DNA from: Tenodera sinensis
Taxonomy: Eukaryota > Arthropoda > Insecta > Mantodea > Mantidae
Reading direction: 5' to 3'
Assembly (NCBI GenBank): GCA_030765045.1
Contig: CM060962.1
Coordinates: 209,485,636-209,549,635, forward strand
DNA length: 64,000 nt
In this document: in pieces, positions 32,633 to 45,700 of the stretch
How positions within the stretch are numbered: position 1 is the first letter of the stretch
Layout of the letters: each line of letters starts with the position of its first letter
The notes under the pieces: generated by a model
What the model was told of the DNA's origin: nothing
The model's input: only the letters and a program-made list of their open reading frames with translations
The model's database searches: none
Position numbers and translations under genes: made by a program

Positions 32633-33298
32633 ATTTAGATCCTGTGTACCGTGCGTAATGCGTAATGTAGAACATGGATTGTTCCTTTCAAAGCAACGCA
32701 AAGAATCGTACAATGTTGGAGTGAAGGAAAGGTGACTCGCGATTATATTGTTGACTCCGTGCCACTCCATTTCCGACCGGCAATGACCCTATTTCCACCT
32801 GTATTGCACTGCTGCTCAGTGATGTTTTGTACGTTGCGTAATTCTTTGGTTAGGCCTCGGGAAAGGATTGTCTTTCCGCCACGCCTGGTGTAATATATTG
32901 AATTTCTCATTGCAAGTACCATTCGTTAGAAAAACAGTAAAATACTTGGTGTGAGGTTGAATCATAGTGTAAGACCTTGCAAGGAGCACACTATATTTAT
33001 AAGCAAGCAATTATGTGCTGTAAACATGTTTTTATCATCAATAATTATAGCTTTTCGGCTGATCTAGTTTTTGACGTGACTGGAGCAAGGTGATCGAATG
33101 ATTGCTAAATTATTCCAGTTCGGAAGTGCAGTAAAAGGCACAACCAACGACCGAGTTGCAAGATGACAAAATCAGCTCACAAAAGAGGGAACTTCATTGC
33201 ACATGCATGGACATCAATATGCATGTCTCGATATGAAGTGAGATCGCTCTGAATTCAATTTGCTAGGTTACAGCGCAATTTGCAGTCAACAATCGATG
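32633..33298. other. stretch with no recognised feature
   Basis: No coding family or repeat was recognised. Confidence 0.4.
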
Positions 33299-33725
33299 AA
33301 AAATGTGTACCCTACCGCCCGCGGGCAAGTCCTTACCAGTGAAGCCAAAACATTTTCCAGCGGCTCGGTACTGCGGTATCAACACCCGACCGGGGGAAAA
33401 ATAACCCCGCTCAACTAGGACATCTTCTGGCCTCTAGGATTAGTCAGAGCTCAACACAGCACGTAGCCCCTGTAGTCCCTTCTGACTTACGTGACTGGCT
33501 AGCCAGGAAGTTCCAGGAGGGGGGCCTTAACACAGCGCAAACTCCACCGTCCCACCGCAACGCACCAATCGCTCTTGGCTGGTCCTGCAACCCTGAAACA
33601 GAAGGAAATGGATAGGAAATTTGTGTTAGAAGAGCAATTGCTCTGTATTCGCCTACCCAGGTGGGAAAACGACGAAAAAAACTGAAGGTTAGAGTGGTGA
33701 AACCCAGGGCATTACGAATGCGAGC
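33299..33725. repeat. GC-rich tract of unknown origin
   Basis: Much richer in GC than its flanks (CCCTACCGCCCGCGGGCAAG, GACCGGGGGAAAAATAACCC, CACCGTCCCACCGCAACGC). No frame of note and no second copy in the window. It is probably an unrecognised mobile element or gene-derived insertion. Confidence 0.3.
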
Positions 33726-36087
33726 CTCATTTCGTTCGGTTAACAGCGCTAGATTGAGGATTATTGCTTACTACAGGAAGCAGCAGCTCTGCTCAAATTA
33801 ATGAGTTAAATGCAAACAGTATTAAGGCCAGGACATCTTTCTTATGCTTGCACTACTTTCGGAAATATACTGTATCACATGGTCACGAATAGCAATGAAC
33901 AATTGGTATAATTTCTAAAATTCATCTCATGGACATTTTATAAATAGCAGAGCTTATCAGAAACAGAGTACTTCCAAAATGTTATCTAACCCAAAGGATT
34001 ACTAAGCAAAATGTTTCGATTGATCTAAACTTTGTGTCGGTCGTATAGTTATTTTACTCCTACCGACTATTTACATTTTTATATGAACTTCCATTCTTTC
34101 TTAGCGCATAAATCTCTCACGAACAGACATTCATCACGTTTTCGTAAGGCACGCAATTTTATAACTTTACAGAACTCCTGCTTAATATCATTATTGATTC
34201 CCTCTACGTCAGACGCACAACGGGCCAAGTCCTCAACATGTTTTGGGTTTTCCTTGCATTTTTCTTTTTTTCTTTCTTTCTTTTTTTTTTTTTTTTTTTT
34301 AAAGCTATTTTTCATTATTATTCTGGTCACCAATATACCAGGTGCACGGGTGCAACTTTCTCTACAAAGCAGCGTTTAAAACAACGGACTGCTTCCTAAT
34401 CTGATAAAACTTAAAACAAAAATCGTGCATAATAAAATATACGCAACACAATGTTTCCTTACTTATTCTTAATACTTTATTATTAATAAATAGTGTGATA
34501 AAACATAATTAATTTTCTGGGTATAAAACCACATCTGGGGTGAAATTGCATTATGGAGTTTTTGGATTAAACGTGGCACTTGTGTACCTCGACTAAAGAT
34601 TCAGAAAATAGAGGGGAAGCAAACATGAAAGAAGACGCTTAATTGATTTACTGCAAAATTGTGGAGTAGATTCAAGGGTTTTTTAACATTGCCAGTTGTT
34701 TGAGCAGTGCTAGCTGCCCGTTTGAGTTTTGATATTGAAAATTGAAATATGATGGGGATGGAAAACGAATGTAATAACATAATGAAATTGCTTCCACTAT
34801 GAAAGGCGTTTGAATTCATGTGTTTTTCAGTGTTCGCAGCAGGTAGAACACGGGAGCAATCGAATTAGATTGCCAGTTCGTATTGCCAATCAGTTTAACG
34901 TTGTTATGGAGCTAACGATCCTTCCTGAGCTGTGTTTACCACGGCACCTGTATGTTATGATAAAGAAATTAGGTAATGAAAGTCAAGGCTTTTGTAATAT
35001 TACCAAAGCACCTTTGTGATCCGTTTTTCATTGTTTGATCGCGGTGGCGTGCTTTTTACTTCAGGCCCATTTGCACGTCTGCTAGGTGTTATTGATACTT
35101 TCATGCGAGCAAAATTCTCTATTATAATAGTTTGTTTTAAGGGTAATACTATCATCTTTTGAAAGAGTAATTCTAAGAGTTTTTGTGTAATATTTTTACT
35201 TTCTTTACTACTTACGGAAGTTACGTAGTACGTTGGGTTTCAGTTAACATTTTGATACGGAGATTTCACCGGAAATACACGTTTGGAAACTCTCTGGACC
35301 TACCCCCCTGAAAAGAAAGAAAGGGGAAAAGGGTCCATCCGCGCGCGTGTTTGCGCAGCGTAAGTCAAACTGAATTTGAGGTCATTTTAGGCAGAAATTT
35401 ATATCGTGATTAAGATAGGTAAATAAATAAAATTACTTTTTATCTGAGTAGCATAAATTAAACGGGTTATCTATGAAACAGTGTTTGTTGGGGAAAGTCG
35501 TAATGTGCGTCACATAAGGTGTTTCAAATGGTATCGATGCGAGTTTTTCTGGTCATTTGGTGTTCCCCAGTGTAGTGAAAACAAATCTCCTTATTGATTG
35601 AAGTATCAGAAATATTTAATGTGTTCGTGTCAAAGGCCTCGTAACGTGGCGATGGTTCATACATTAGTGACGCCGAGGCAGTAAATTGCTGCTCTTGTTA
35701 GCAGAATGGCTTTGTGCCAAGGTAGCAGCAATTCTCAGTACAGGAACCTAATTAGGAGTTGTGACAGCAGATTAATTGCTTGTTCCGCGAAAAGAAAACG
35801 ACAGGTAGGGATTGCACCAAGTGCTTGGGAGATAAGTAGGTACTTGAGGATGTTCAAGGAATTCCTGGCACGTAAGCTAATAGCAGTTTGCCCTTTCAAA
35901 TGGAAATCGTTTTAACCATTTGCTAAGAAGGGCTGGATGTGTATGAACTAAAATGTCGCAATATGTAAACCGTGGACCTCTGGGCCAAGAAGAGTCACGT
36001 TTTGGAAGTCCTACACGGCACAATGCTTTGTTCACACTGAATGCAACACAGTTGCGTAGTCACTGCAGCAAGCTGTACGTCATTACG
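33726..36087. other. AT-rich stretch, nothing assigned
   Basis: A T-run lies at 34277-34301, and an alternating CGCGCG patch near 35340. ORFs are short and unrecognised. Confidence 0.4.
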
Positions 36088-36799
36088 AGAGCCCGGATGT
36101 TTATGACCTAAAAATATTAGAAATATGCAAGCACTTATGACCGAAAAAGTTAGAAAATATCACTATAAATATGACCTAAATTTTTTGGTGCATTTTTGAA
36201 TTCTTAAAAAAAAAAATAATGCTGTTTAAATTAAGATTATATTGAAAATCTACTATAAAAATCTAGCGCAATCAATAATACATAAATAGTAATTTAATTG
36301 TTGCATTTTGAATTTATTTAATTGCTCAATCCAGAGCTAACCCTCAGCTCTGCACAGAATGAAATAAATGTCACTTTTTGAAGGGCAATCACAAAGAAGA
36401 ATTACAGTAGCAAATTACATACCTTTTAAAGTTTTCAAAAAGGAACGTCTTCTATTTACACGCAACATTGTAACAGTAAAAGACCTACTATTACAGACAA
36501 GAATTGGGAGAAGTGAAAAATCATCTTTGGTACGACTGCAAGCACATATGCCAAACTGGAATAGAAATATAAAAATGTGACAAAAATACGAAAATTTAAG
36601 AGAAAATGTGACTATAATATGAAAAATGACCAGAAAATGACAGAAAATGTTAAACAAGCTAAAATATGACCTTATGTATATGACTCATGAGAATTGCGTA
36701 ATTTTAATCATCATTCATAAAACAATGCTTCGCTTATATTTTCCACTGAAAAAATACACAAACAAAAACTATGACATGTCATAAACATCCGGGCCCTCT
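36088..36799. mobile_element. non-autonomous hAT-related element
   Basis: The left end AGAGCCCGGATGTTTATGAC and the right end in reverse complement, AGAGGGCCCGGATGTTTATG, form TIRs of about 22 bp. The left end also resembles the end of the hAT at 12999, including the following CTAAAAA and AAATATGCA stretches. Flanking octamers TCATTACG and TCAGTAAT match only at 5 of 8, so the duplication is worn. A 70-codon plus-strand ORF inside is unrecognised. It was probably mobilised by the CGBP1-type hAT. Confidence 0.6.
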
Positions 36800-39519
36800 T
36801 CAGTAATAAACATACTACATACTTCAGTGTCTTCTTCCAGGGCGCGCGCAAACTACCTACCAAACTATTAGGGCACATTCCTCACACTTAAGAGAAGAAA
36901 GTATGTTATCATGAGTGTCGGCAGACTTTTTTCCAGGGGGGGGGGCACATGTTGTACATTTGCAATCATATAATATTAAATCATTATTTTATAGTAAAAA
37001 TTTATAATATTTGTTGCAGATAACCGTATTAATTTGTACTAAATAAAAATTGTTCTTTACATCAAAATTAAAATAATAGTTTAATAGTTAGTAACTGGCT
37101 GCACATTAAGTTCACCAACTTCCAAGGGGGGGGGGGCCGCGGCACCCCCCTTGCCCCCATTTCGCGACGCCCATGTATGTTATATGCTTATGGGCCCGGA
37201 AACGTTTTTTTCTATGCTAGAACTCGTATTTGACAACTCTTCGTACTACATGTTTTATCTTCAAAGTGGAAGTAATTTGTTATTTTTGAGCTGAAAAGAA
37301 AGAACGGAGGAAAACAGGCAAAACTAAACTCGCAGACGAAGTTGTAAAGGAAGTTACAGACTACAGGGACAAGCAAAACTGAGAATGAATACAGAAACAA
37401 AAGATACATATGTTGCAAATAGATATTGCAGAATTGGAAGAACAGGTCTGACGTTTGAATAGAACATTTGTTCAGTCCTTAAATTACAATGCATTATGTT
37501 GAGCTTTCATTTTGTATTTTCAATTTTAATTTTAATTTTTGGGGTTCGTATAAGGTTGCGCTTGTTGTTTCCACCCGAAAATAATTTTATTTATTGATAC
37601 TACTCGTATAGTTATAAATCGAAACGCCAACGCTGACTAGTGGTGCAGCCCAGCTCTGTAATAAAATATATTTTGGTGACCAGGGAAGTCGGAAGAAAAG
37701 GACAGATGAGATCCAAATTCTAGTGGACATGGTTGACATAATTGCCTGGTATCCTAATTGCTTGCTTTCTCGTTCATCAGTAGTTTGATAACTTGATCAC
37801 ACTAGATTCGATTCTATTTGGAATAATTGGAATTGTGGAATCCGTTGAGACATAAGTTAGCAGATATTTGCCCGCCTGAGAGTGGCGTTCTTGACGCCAG
37901 TGAAATTTATCAGGCGAGCAAACTGAGAAACTGTCTCTTCCTCCGGATGTGGGCATGTTTTATGGTTATCACTTCCGCCGCTGATAACACACAGAGCACG
38001 TTGGGCTTTTGTGTGAGAATAGCGCCGCACCTAAGTATGCGAAAAAATAAAGTTTGTCTCTACTGTACTAAATATAAAAGTTACCTATAGTTTTCCTTTA
38101 TATTCTCAGAAAATAGCTGAAACTGGTTTGATTAAAACTCGGACTTTGAGATAATAAAGTGAGTACAAAAATGCGCATTAGCACATATTTGTTCTCGCTT
38201 TAGCTGTTAGAACCTATCGCGTCATCTTAAGGTGTCATTTGGAATGTGCTTGTGGAAAGTAATTAGCTTTCGCCGTATAGTTATTTTATCCTTATGTTAA
38301 AATGAAACAAAGTTGCGTAGGCACGCACATCAACCGTCGGGGATCTTATGGGCTGCGCACGTTGAAATAGTTTGCGTACATATACGCAGTTTGTAGCAAT
38401 TACATAATTCAGGTGAAATATTAGCACAGCATTAACCAACTCTTCAAGAGTAGAAAGGACTTTTCATGTGTTTTACCCAGCCGACTTCAAATTATATCGT
38501 AGAGTCGTGGTTTCAGCAATTGCATATTCCAGGTTAACCAGCGGCTGAAGTAAAAGGCTGAACACGTGGCTCCCTATTTTAGTATTTACAGGAATTTGCT
38601 GTGCCGATGCTGGATCTGCCTCAAACATTTAGTACTTTTAATTACTGTTTAAATGATTGAACTCAAAAGTAAAACACGCAAGTAAACGGCACGATCGCAA
38701 GAGAACAGCAACAAAGGTAATGCACAAGTGGTAACACTGGAGTATGGACAGCAAGGCTCAGTAGTTACTTTGGCAGAACACAGGCCTTGTTAACTCGGAC
38801 CGTTCGTAGCACTAGAGTCCAGTGTGCGAGTGGTCCAGAGGTGACATCGACACAACCTCAGAAGACGCTGGTGTGTCTAAGGCGAGCGTATACGTATTAA
38901 GATTTTAAGGGACCAGGGTCCCTTCCAAAATTTGATTATGCAACCACGTAACTAGTCTTGTTAAAACGTTTTGCATCATGCTAGGTGGTCGAGTGATAAC
39001 AGTAGTAAGAAGTCTGCTCTTATCACAACGAAAAGGTTGGGACATCTGCCAACTGCTCACCAGACCATTCGCACGTGCGATATATCTTAGGAAGAGTAAA
39101 ACAATGTAAGTTTGCCTTGTTTACCAGTCCTTATTTCCCGCTCTACCTTAGTTGTGTTGCATTTTTGCTGCCACGTGGAGTTGAAGGTAATGGATATTTC
39201 CTAACCTTACTTTTTTAATACGTGGGGGAAACCACATGAAACATCAAGTCGGGCGGATAAGGATATTAATCCTAATTCCTCGCGAATGCGAGCCTGTTTT
39301 TCTTGTGATATTGTATTTAAGTTTCTATAATAAAGGTGTAAGACTCGTAAAAAGATATACGATTACTAATTTGTGGTTAGTCTTTTCAAAACACTCGCGG
39401 TTATAGGTCTACATCATTTGAAAGGAAAGGTTTGACAACGGAGTTATCCCAGGCATTAAAATACTGTGTTTTATACATTTGCAACAAATACAATGTGTAT
39501 CTCGAGTATTCCGGGAATA
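36800..39519. other. AT-rich stretch with G-runs
   Basis: G-runs lie near 36936-36945 and 37125-37137. An 87-codon plus ORF (37827-38090) has no recognisable motif. Nothing else assigned. Confidence 0.4.
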
Positions 39520-39630
39520 GCCTTCGAGGCCATCTTCATTCTGAATGACCCTTGTCTAATTGGTAAACCGTAATTCTAAACCCTTACTAAAAACTGTACA
39601 TCTCGTTAAAGCGCACAATTTAGCAAACAA
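39520..39630 (-). repeat. dispersed repeat A, third copy
   Basis: TTGGTAAACCGT and the ACATCTCGTTAAAGCGCACA/ATTTAGC region align with 15996-16072. The 23-bp exact block of the other two copies is not present here. Confidence 0.45.
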
Positions 39631-40409
39631 TTGTTTTGTGGCGTTAGCCAATTTAGAGCTGTTCATTTTCATTGGTCTGAATTTTCAAATATAACTTTTT
39701 TCAAACCCATCCTGTAGAGATTCACCTTTTAATAAAGCGTATAAAAATCAGTATATCTAACCAATACGTAATGACGAATGAGTAAGCTTCCAGCATTTGA
39801 TGATTTTGCACATTTTATATGAAGGTTGAATGATAGCTCGATTATGCGTAATGTATATTGTAAATTAATTGATAAAATAAGGAGTATTTGTTAGGGCGTT
39901 GTTTTTTGCATGTTTCGTTGTTTTCAAGAGAGGTCATTTTTTGGGCATTTTATTCTATGCTGTAACGTTTTTACATCTCAGTATCTTTTGAATTTGTCAT
40001 TTCTGTTTTTCATGCTTGTTTTTTAGAACTTTATAATGCTCATAGGAAACAAAGCACATTTGTAGCATAATTGCTACCCCTATTTTTAGGATATGTGCGT
40101 AATGAACTGATCACATTTCGAAGAAAATGTGTAAGCAGTACCTGTTTCCTATATGTTTAAGGAATGTCCATAATGATTTCATCAGGCATATTCATTGTTC
40201 CTTACCTTCAGGTGGGTCGCAAGGAATTTCACTGTCAGTCGTCTGTATGTAAGAGTGGAATGACCAGTTGAACTTTAAGATGCCCAAAATGAGAGAAAGT
40301 GTGATGGTGAAATTTAAACAATTTCTTTCACAATATGGAGACTATTTTTTTTCCGCTGCAGGAAAGGTAATTGTTTTGCATTGTGTCTGATGTGAGAGTT
40401 TCTGCACAG
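39631..40409. other. AT-rich stretch, nothing assigned
   Basis: No recognised feature. Confidence 0.4.
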
Positions 40410-41990
40410 AGAAGTTTATGGTTGAAAAACATGTGTCGCAACAACTACTTAAAAGAAATCGTGGCCTGCAACAGACATTTTTGGGACGAACTTGTTTAAT
40501 ATTATCACCGTTTTGTGAGAAACTGAGTGCAGCATTTTTATGCGCCGATGTTCCAGTGTGCAAATTGAACTATCCAAAGTTGTGCACACTTTTAGATTAG
40601 GAAACCGGAAAATCAACTGCAGATCTTAAGTACCTACGTCGTAAGGTGCTACAGCACATTGGAAGAAATAAGGAAAACATTGGAGAAGGAAACTCGTGGA
40701 AAATGAAACTACAGGCACTATGGGGCAATATAGATATAGCTAGTGTTAAGTAAATGTTCTGGAAGCAAGGAACCTTGGAGAACAATTTCTACTACATTAT
40801 GTGCAGTTGGAGAAAGAAGTATCCAACGATCAACAAACAGTTTGACCAATCTTTCGAGTTCATTGTGGCATTACTAGGCTGAATAGCGGATGGCATGCTC
40901 GTGCGTGTGATTGATTGCTCATTAGTTCTTCTAGCAACCTAGGCGAAGTGCTAAGGTATTCTCACCACTTAGCCTATCATGACGTCATAATGCCAGCCTC
41001 GGTAGCGTGATGGTTAGCGTGTCTGCCTCACGTTCAAGAGGTCGCGAGTTCGAATCTCGCTTAGGGTAAGTTATTCGGGTAAGGTTTTTTTCCGAGAGTT
41101 TCCCTACCCTGAGAAGACGAATGTCGGGTAACTTAAAGCTCCATGGACCTCGGGCTCATTTGAGCATCATTTCACCCATTTCATTTCATTCATTCGTCCG
41201 ATATGACACAATGTTGGAGGACGTTAATTTAAAAAAAAAAAAAAAAAAAAACAGGACGTCATAATATCAGCAACCTGTGAGATTGGAGAAACACATGCAC
41301 CACTTGTCATTGCATTCAAGGTGTGAATCGTTTTTATTGAGTGCTTTTTAGAGAATTTTGCCACTGCATATTCAAACTATGGTTGATTCTGAATGTGATA
41401 TATGAAGCATATTTAACAAACCTTTTCAGCCATGTTCATTCTGTGATTAGATCAGATTTGAAAAGAAATTTCAAGATAGTTTGATTATGCTGCTTTGAAA
41501 CTTTGGTAAGCTCTTCTGTTGGCCGTGTTTGTTGCTCGGGAAGGATAAATAGCCTTGGAACAGTGAAGAGTTGGATTTTTCGTGTTGTGTTTAATGTTGC
41601 ATACAATTTGCAACATTTTCAGGACACACCACTATGTGTTGCTTTCAATAACAGATGCACATCCGACACGGCTGCTCAGAAACTGTGCATGTCACATGCC
41701 TAGTCCATGCGTTACATCGGATTGTAGAGGTGTCACGTGTCAGTTTTCCTGAGGTTGACAGGTTAATTATTTGTTGCATGAAGAAATCGTTCTTGAAAGC
41801 CTCGTGCGGAGTTCTGGTATTCGAAACAGAAGCTCCTTTGCACCTGTTTTGACAAGATGAGAAACGTGGATTGAGGCTATCAGTACTGCGAGAACTTCCA
41901 AGTGTGAAGGAAGTGGTTGAAGACTCCATCAATAAAAGTAGCACGGGAACTTTTGGATGACAAACAAATTGCAAGTACATTTACCTACAT
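40410..41990 (+). pseudogene. third hAT transposase remnant, interrupted by a SINE
   Basis: The plus strand encodes FCEKLSAAFLCADVPVCKL then NYPKLCTLLD (40515-40600), the counterpart of DIPLFKINNPTFKTFL in the 13-kb copy, followed by ETGKSTADLKYLRRKVLQHI. After a SINE (40992-41254) and unrecognised sequence, it resumes with VLLSITDA near 41635 (second catalytic Asp), HVTCLVHALHRI and SFPEVDRLI (41680-41775). Next come APVLTR (about 41830-41850) and YCENFQV. Frameshifts are numerous. The VWLSVDET first-Asp block was not recognised, and it may have been lost in 40790-41480. It is the closest of the window's relatives in order of blocks. Confidence 0.65.
40992..41254 (+). mobile_element. tRNA-derived SINE, family 4, full length with duplication
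   Basis: Flanked by GACGTCATAAT at 40981-40991 and 41255-41265, a perfect 11-bp duplication. The head GCCTCGGTAGCGTGATGGTT contains the A box, and GCGAGTTCGAATCTCGC is a strong B box with its stem. The body shares GAGAAGACGAATGTCGGGTA and GAGCATCATTTCACCC with the other copies. It ends in a run of about 21 A. It lies inside the hAT remnant, so it is younger. Confidence 0.85.
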
Positions 41991-44311
41991 AAAAGTAAAA
42001 GTTCCTTTTTTTCTAATGTAGTGTCCGCTTTAGAAAAATCCGAAGCACCGTAGTGAAAAAGAATATTTTTGTTAATTTCATTTTAAATTGCACATATTTA
42101 CTAGGGACAATTGGGCACGCCAATTCTGCAATAATAGGCTTTTGTTCACAAGGGGTGTCCAAATAGCATTAACTTACCCCCTTAATAACAAGATGTGTTT
42201 TATGTTGTAAATTTAAATATAGTTCATTGTCATCCATTAAACCGTTCTCTAAAATTAAATCATTACTTCTAAAAACTAATAAGTAGAGATGGATAATTTA
42301 TTGGTCATTTTTAAAATTTTGTGGTATTTTTAAAACTAGTTTTAGGTGATAAATGCATTTTTAATTTTGCATTTTCCCGTTATGTTTTGATCATGTTATG
42401 TCTGGCCCTACTAATGAGTTTATCCCTATTAACAAGAAGCCGATACCAGAAAAATCACCTGTAAGAATAGCTTGTAGTGAAAATGATGCAAATGCACGAC
42501 TTCGGATTTTTTCTTTAGCTACAAGTGTCCTGAGCTCGTTACGTGTGCTTGTGATATGTAACTTAAACGATATTGCTATATTTAAAGTCATTTCCAGAAT
42601 AACATTTATGGTGAATCACAGAACGCGTATAAAATATTTAGTTTTTATTTAAAGTGGTTAATACATATGTTTGTAATGGGTAGAGAAAGTCGTGTGAATG
42701 TTGCACGTCATATTCTTTCCTCATTGGTTCAACACTTCACCGCTGTCGCGTTCTGTCAAAGAACAAAGCGCTAAATACGTGAAGACATTTTATATACATA
42801 TTTCCTTTAATGAAGTAAAATCGCAATGGAGCGAGTCGTATGACTGTTAGCACGTTCATTTTGGGATCACGCACACATTTGTGTTCCTCTTGCAGTTAAC
42901 GTGTGTTTTTCTTTGTGGTGCTAATGTATATTCCTTCATTTAAAGCCCGTGCTAACATTTCACAACTCTTTGTGGTCCAAAAGCAATAACTGTGAGCGTA
43001 GCCAAGAGTTGGAATGGAAGTGGGGAGGGAGAGATGAATCTGTAGGCAAAATGGAGGGCTGCTTGTAAATTGCTGGAGTGGTAATTCTGTCGGAACGGAG
43101 AGGGGTTGCAGGTAGCGCACTAAATGAGCTTAATGTTCAGTACAGTCTGCGTGAAAAGTTAATTTGATCCTTTGGATACCATTATGCCTATCATTCATGG
43201 AGCATTAGCATTTGATGGGTAACGTAATTACTCGTACTACAAAATTACCTCAGCTAACACAGATGTGGTATTTTTAAGTGTACGTTTAATTCCGGGTATC
43301 GTTGAAGGTTAAAAAGAGCCATATCATTCATTTTGATAGTGTCGAGCAAAAAAAGGCCTTTTCCCCCACTGTTATATTAGTGTGTGAATATAAAAGTGGC
43401 GTAAAATTAACCGAATAATACAATTAGAAGTTCGCCACCACTGCAGCCCACTTACCAAGATTGATTACCATTCGTATGACTATCGAGGAACATGAGTACT
43501 CAACTTCGTTGCATCATGCAGTAGCTGTACATATTATGTTTCAAAAAGACGCAAGACGCACAGGAGGAGTCAGCGCGAGCAGTTACACTAATTGTTAATG
43601 CCATTCAGATAGAAACATTAAATAAGTGGTGGCAGTTTGGCGCATTAAAAGATCTAGTTCTGACTGGGAAATAATGTTTCGGTAATTGGGCCAAGTTCTC
43701 TGGCAACCTCCAGTAGGCCTTGTAATTTGGCAAGCTGTAAGTTACCATTATTCAGCGCTAGGGCTTAAATTTGGACTGAATGAAGCCATTCACTAGCTCG
43801 TTTTCACGATTTGCTTCTTGTGTTTTAATTTTGGAAAATGATACAGCCATGCTTCAAGGAGAATGAAGCTGGAAACTTAAAGGCGCTTTTGAGACCTTTA
43901 CCGTTAGTAAGTTAATGATATCTATTATTTAAAGGCAAACGAAAGATCAGGCAGTTACTGCTTGAAAACAGCAACATTTAAAAGCGCAGCACCGAATGCC
44001 AAAGAAACTAATGAATAATGTTTGAAGATCTGGATTTCTCTTGTTGTAAACTTCATGGTTTCCCAATTAAAAGAAAAAATCATAATGAAAATAATTGACT
44101 CTTTAATTACCAGTGTACTTATTTATTTGCGATCACACCTTAGTATGATGTTTCAAACAAAATAATTGGAGAAATTTTTAAGAGAATGGTGGATTTTGTC
44201 CATGTATTACTGTTGTACCCACCTTTGCATCTTGGAAGCTTTTTCGGGTATTGTTAACTTTACCTGACGTGTAACAACTTGTTCACTTTTATTGGCTGAA
44301 GTGAAACGCTC
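41991..44311. other. AT-rich stretch, nothing assigned
   Basis: A short AGAGAAAGTCGTGTGAATG patch at 42681-42700 echoes the terminus of the foldback family at 15644. Nothing else was recognised. Confidence 0.4.
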
Positions 44312-44357
44312 AGTGTGTGCGTGCGTGTGTGCGTGCGTGCGTGTGTGTATGTATGTG
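44312..44357. repeat. GTGC/GTGT microsatellite
   Basis: Compound (GTGC)n/(GT)n/(GTAT)n tract. Confidence 0.9.
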
Positions 44358-45539
44358 AAGAAAAGGAAGTGCGTTTGTTAGTTCGGTGAAAAGCTCAAAA
44401 GGAGTAGTTTTGGAAAACTCGAAAATTTTTTCTGAATATAAAGTGAAGATTTTCTTGAAATTCCCCACATCAAACATTCACGTGGAAGATGTTTAACTTT
44501 TATGTTCTCAAAATGGGTTTAATGGTTCTGAATAAAATATAATATATTCACACAACGATCAAAATGTGTCTCGAATTTTCCGTAAAAAACCAATGAAATC
44601 CTATCTTCGCGTTTAGGTATAATCATTTAAACTATTTCGCTGTGTGCACTGAAACACATTAGGTACTTGTATTATAGTTTTTACCAAAAGGTGCGAAGTG
44701 TAGATAAAATGTTCTTATTCAACTTGTTTGAATTTTGTGGTGTATTGTTTAATAGCAGTGCATACTGTATCATGAGGAGCGAAACCCCAGTGTAGATTTG
44801 CTGTAACATTTGTGCTGTTTGAAATGCAGTTGCACCGGATGTAAACGCGACGAATTGATGATGCAGCATGTTCCAAGAACATTACGTGAACCACGGCATG
44901 TGTGTTGTTACTGCCTGCTTCTTCAGGCGGTCATCTGTAATTTGAGATGCTCTTCCGGCTTCTGGAAAGGCGCACCAAGCGGCGTTGAGAAAACCAAACA
45001 CACCGTAACCTAGTTTGTGCTACCGGCTACTGTTCAAACAAGCTTGAACTTGTTTCATTCCTTATCCTTTAGAAGTTTAGAACGACAACAGAGTATAATA
45101 AAAATAAAGCTCTAATGGCGATAGAAGTGATTATCCATGGATTTTTGTAACATATTCTTCTAATACCAGTGAGAATATGAAATATATAACTTAACATTCC
45201 CAGCGGTCGTGTGAGACGTTCAAAGTGCGTTTAACACATCGTCAGTCGCATGCATTATTTTTTGTTTTTAATTCATTAAAGGCCTACCAGAGTTTCTCGC
45301 TTTACAAACCAGGCAGAACAGATAAAGTGACACAATATAGAAGTACAAATAAATACATGGAAAATAACAGTTCCATAGAAAAGGACAAGATGAGATCAGC
45401 TCCAATCTGGCTCCTCTGTGACGTACTGATCGTGGTGACAAGTTGAACTGCCACCAGGTGGTTGTAAGGATGCAGGAGCAGGTCTTGCGGTAGGCGACTG
45501 CAGAACGGTAGTATGACGGCCAAGGGAATAGACTGATGG
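44358..45539. other. AT-rich stretch, nothing assigned
   Basis: No recognised feature. Overlapping minus-strand frames at 45268-45540 are downstream spill of the LINE scrap. Confidence 0.35.
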
Positions 45540-45700
45540 TAACTTGGTAAAGAAGGTCTGAGCTTGATGGCAAGGACATAGCTCCACCCCAGACCGGACA
45601 GTCGATACAGTTTTGATAGTCTGGCGTAGGCAAGATTACGTTTAGCATTGATATGTGCTCTCCAAGTCAGTCGCATGACGTGATAAGCGTCCTCTACTGG
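45540..45700 (-). pseudogene. LINE reverse transcriptase C-terminal fragment
   Basis: The minus strand encodes LTWRAHINAKRNLAYARLSKLYRL in one frame (quoted here in parts: LTWRAHINAKR, then NLAYARLSKLY). In Jockey-type LINEs the motif LTW..HI..K...A...L..L lies just after the RT catalytic palm, in the thumb region. The following frame is shifted and only LAIKL remains of the usual NKLLLY stretch. The fragment is short and inactive. The core YxDD motif is absent. Confidence 0.55.

Noticed and set aside
34032..34379. 115-codon plus ORF
   Set aside because: It reads through a T-homopolymer and lacks any domain.
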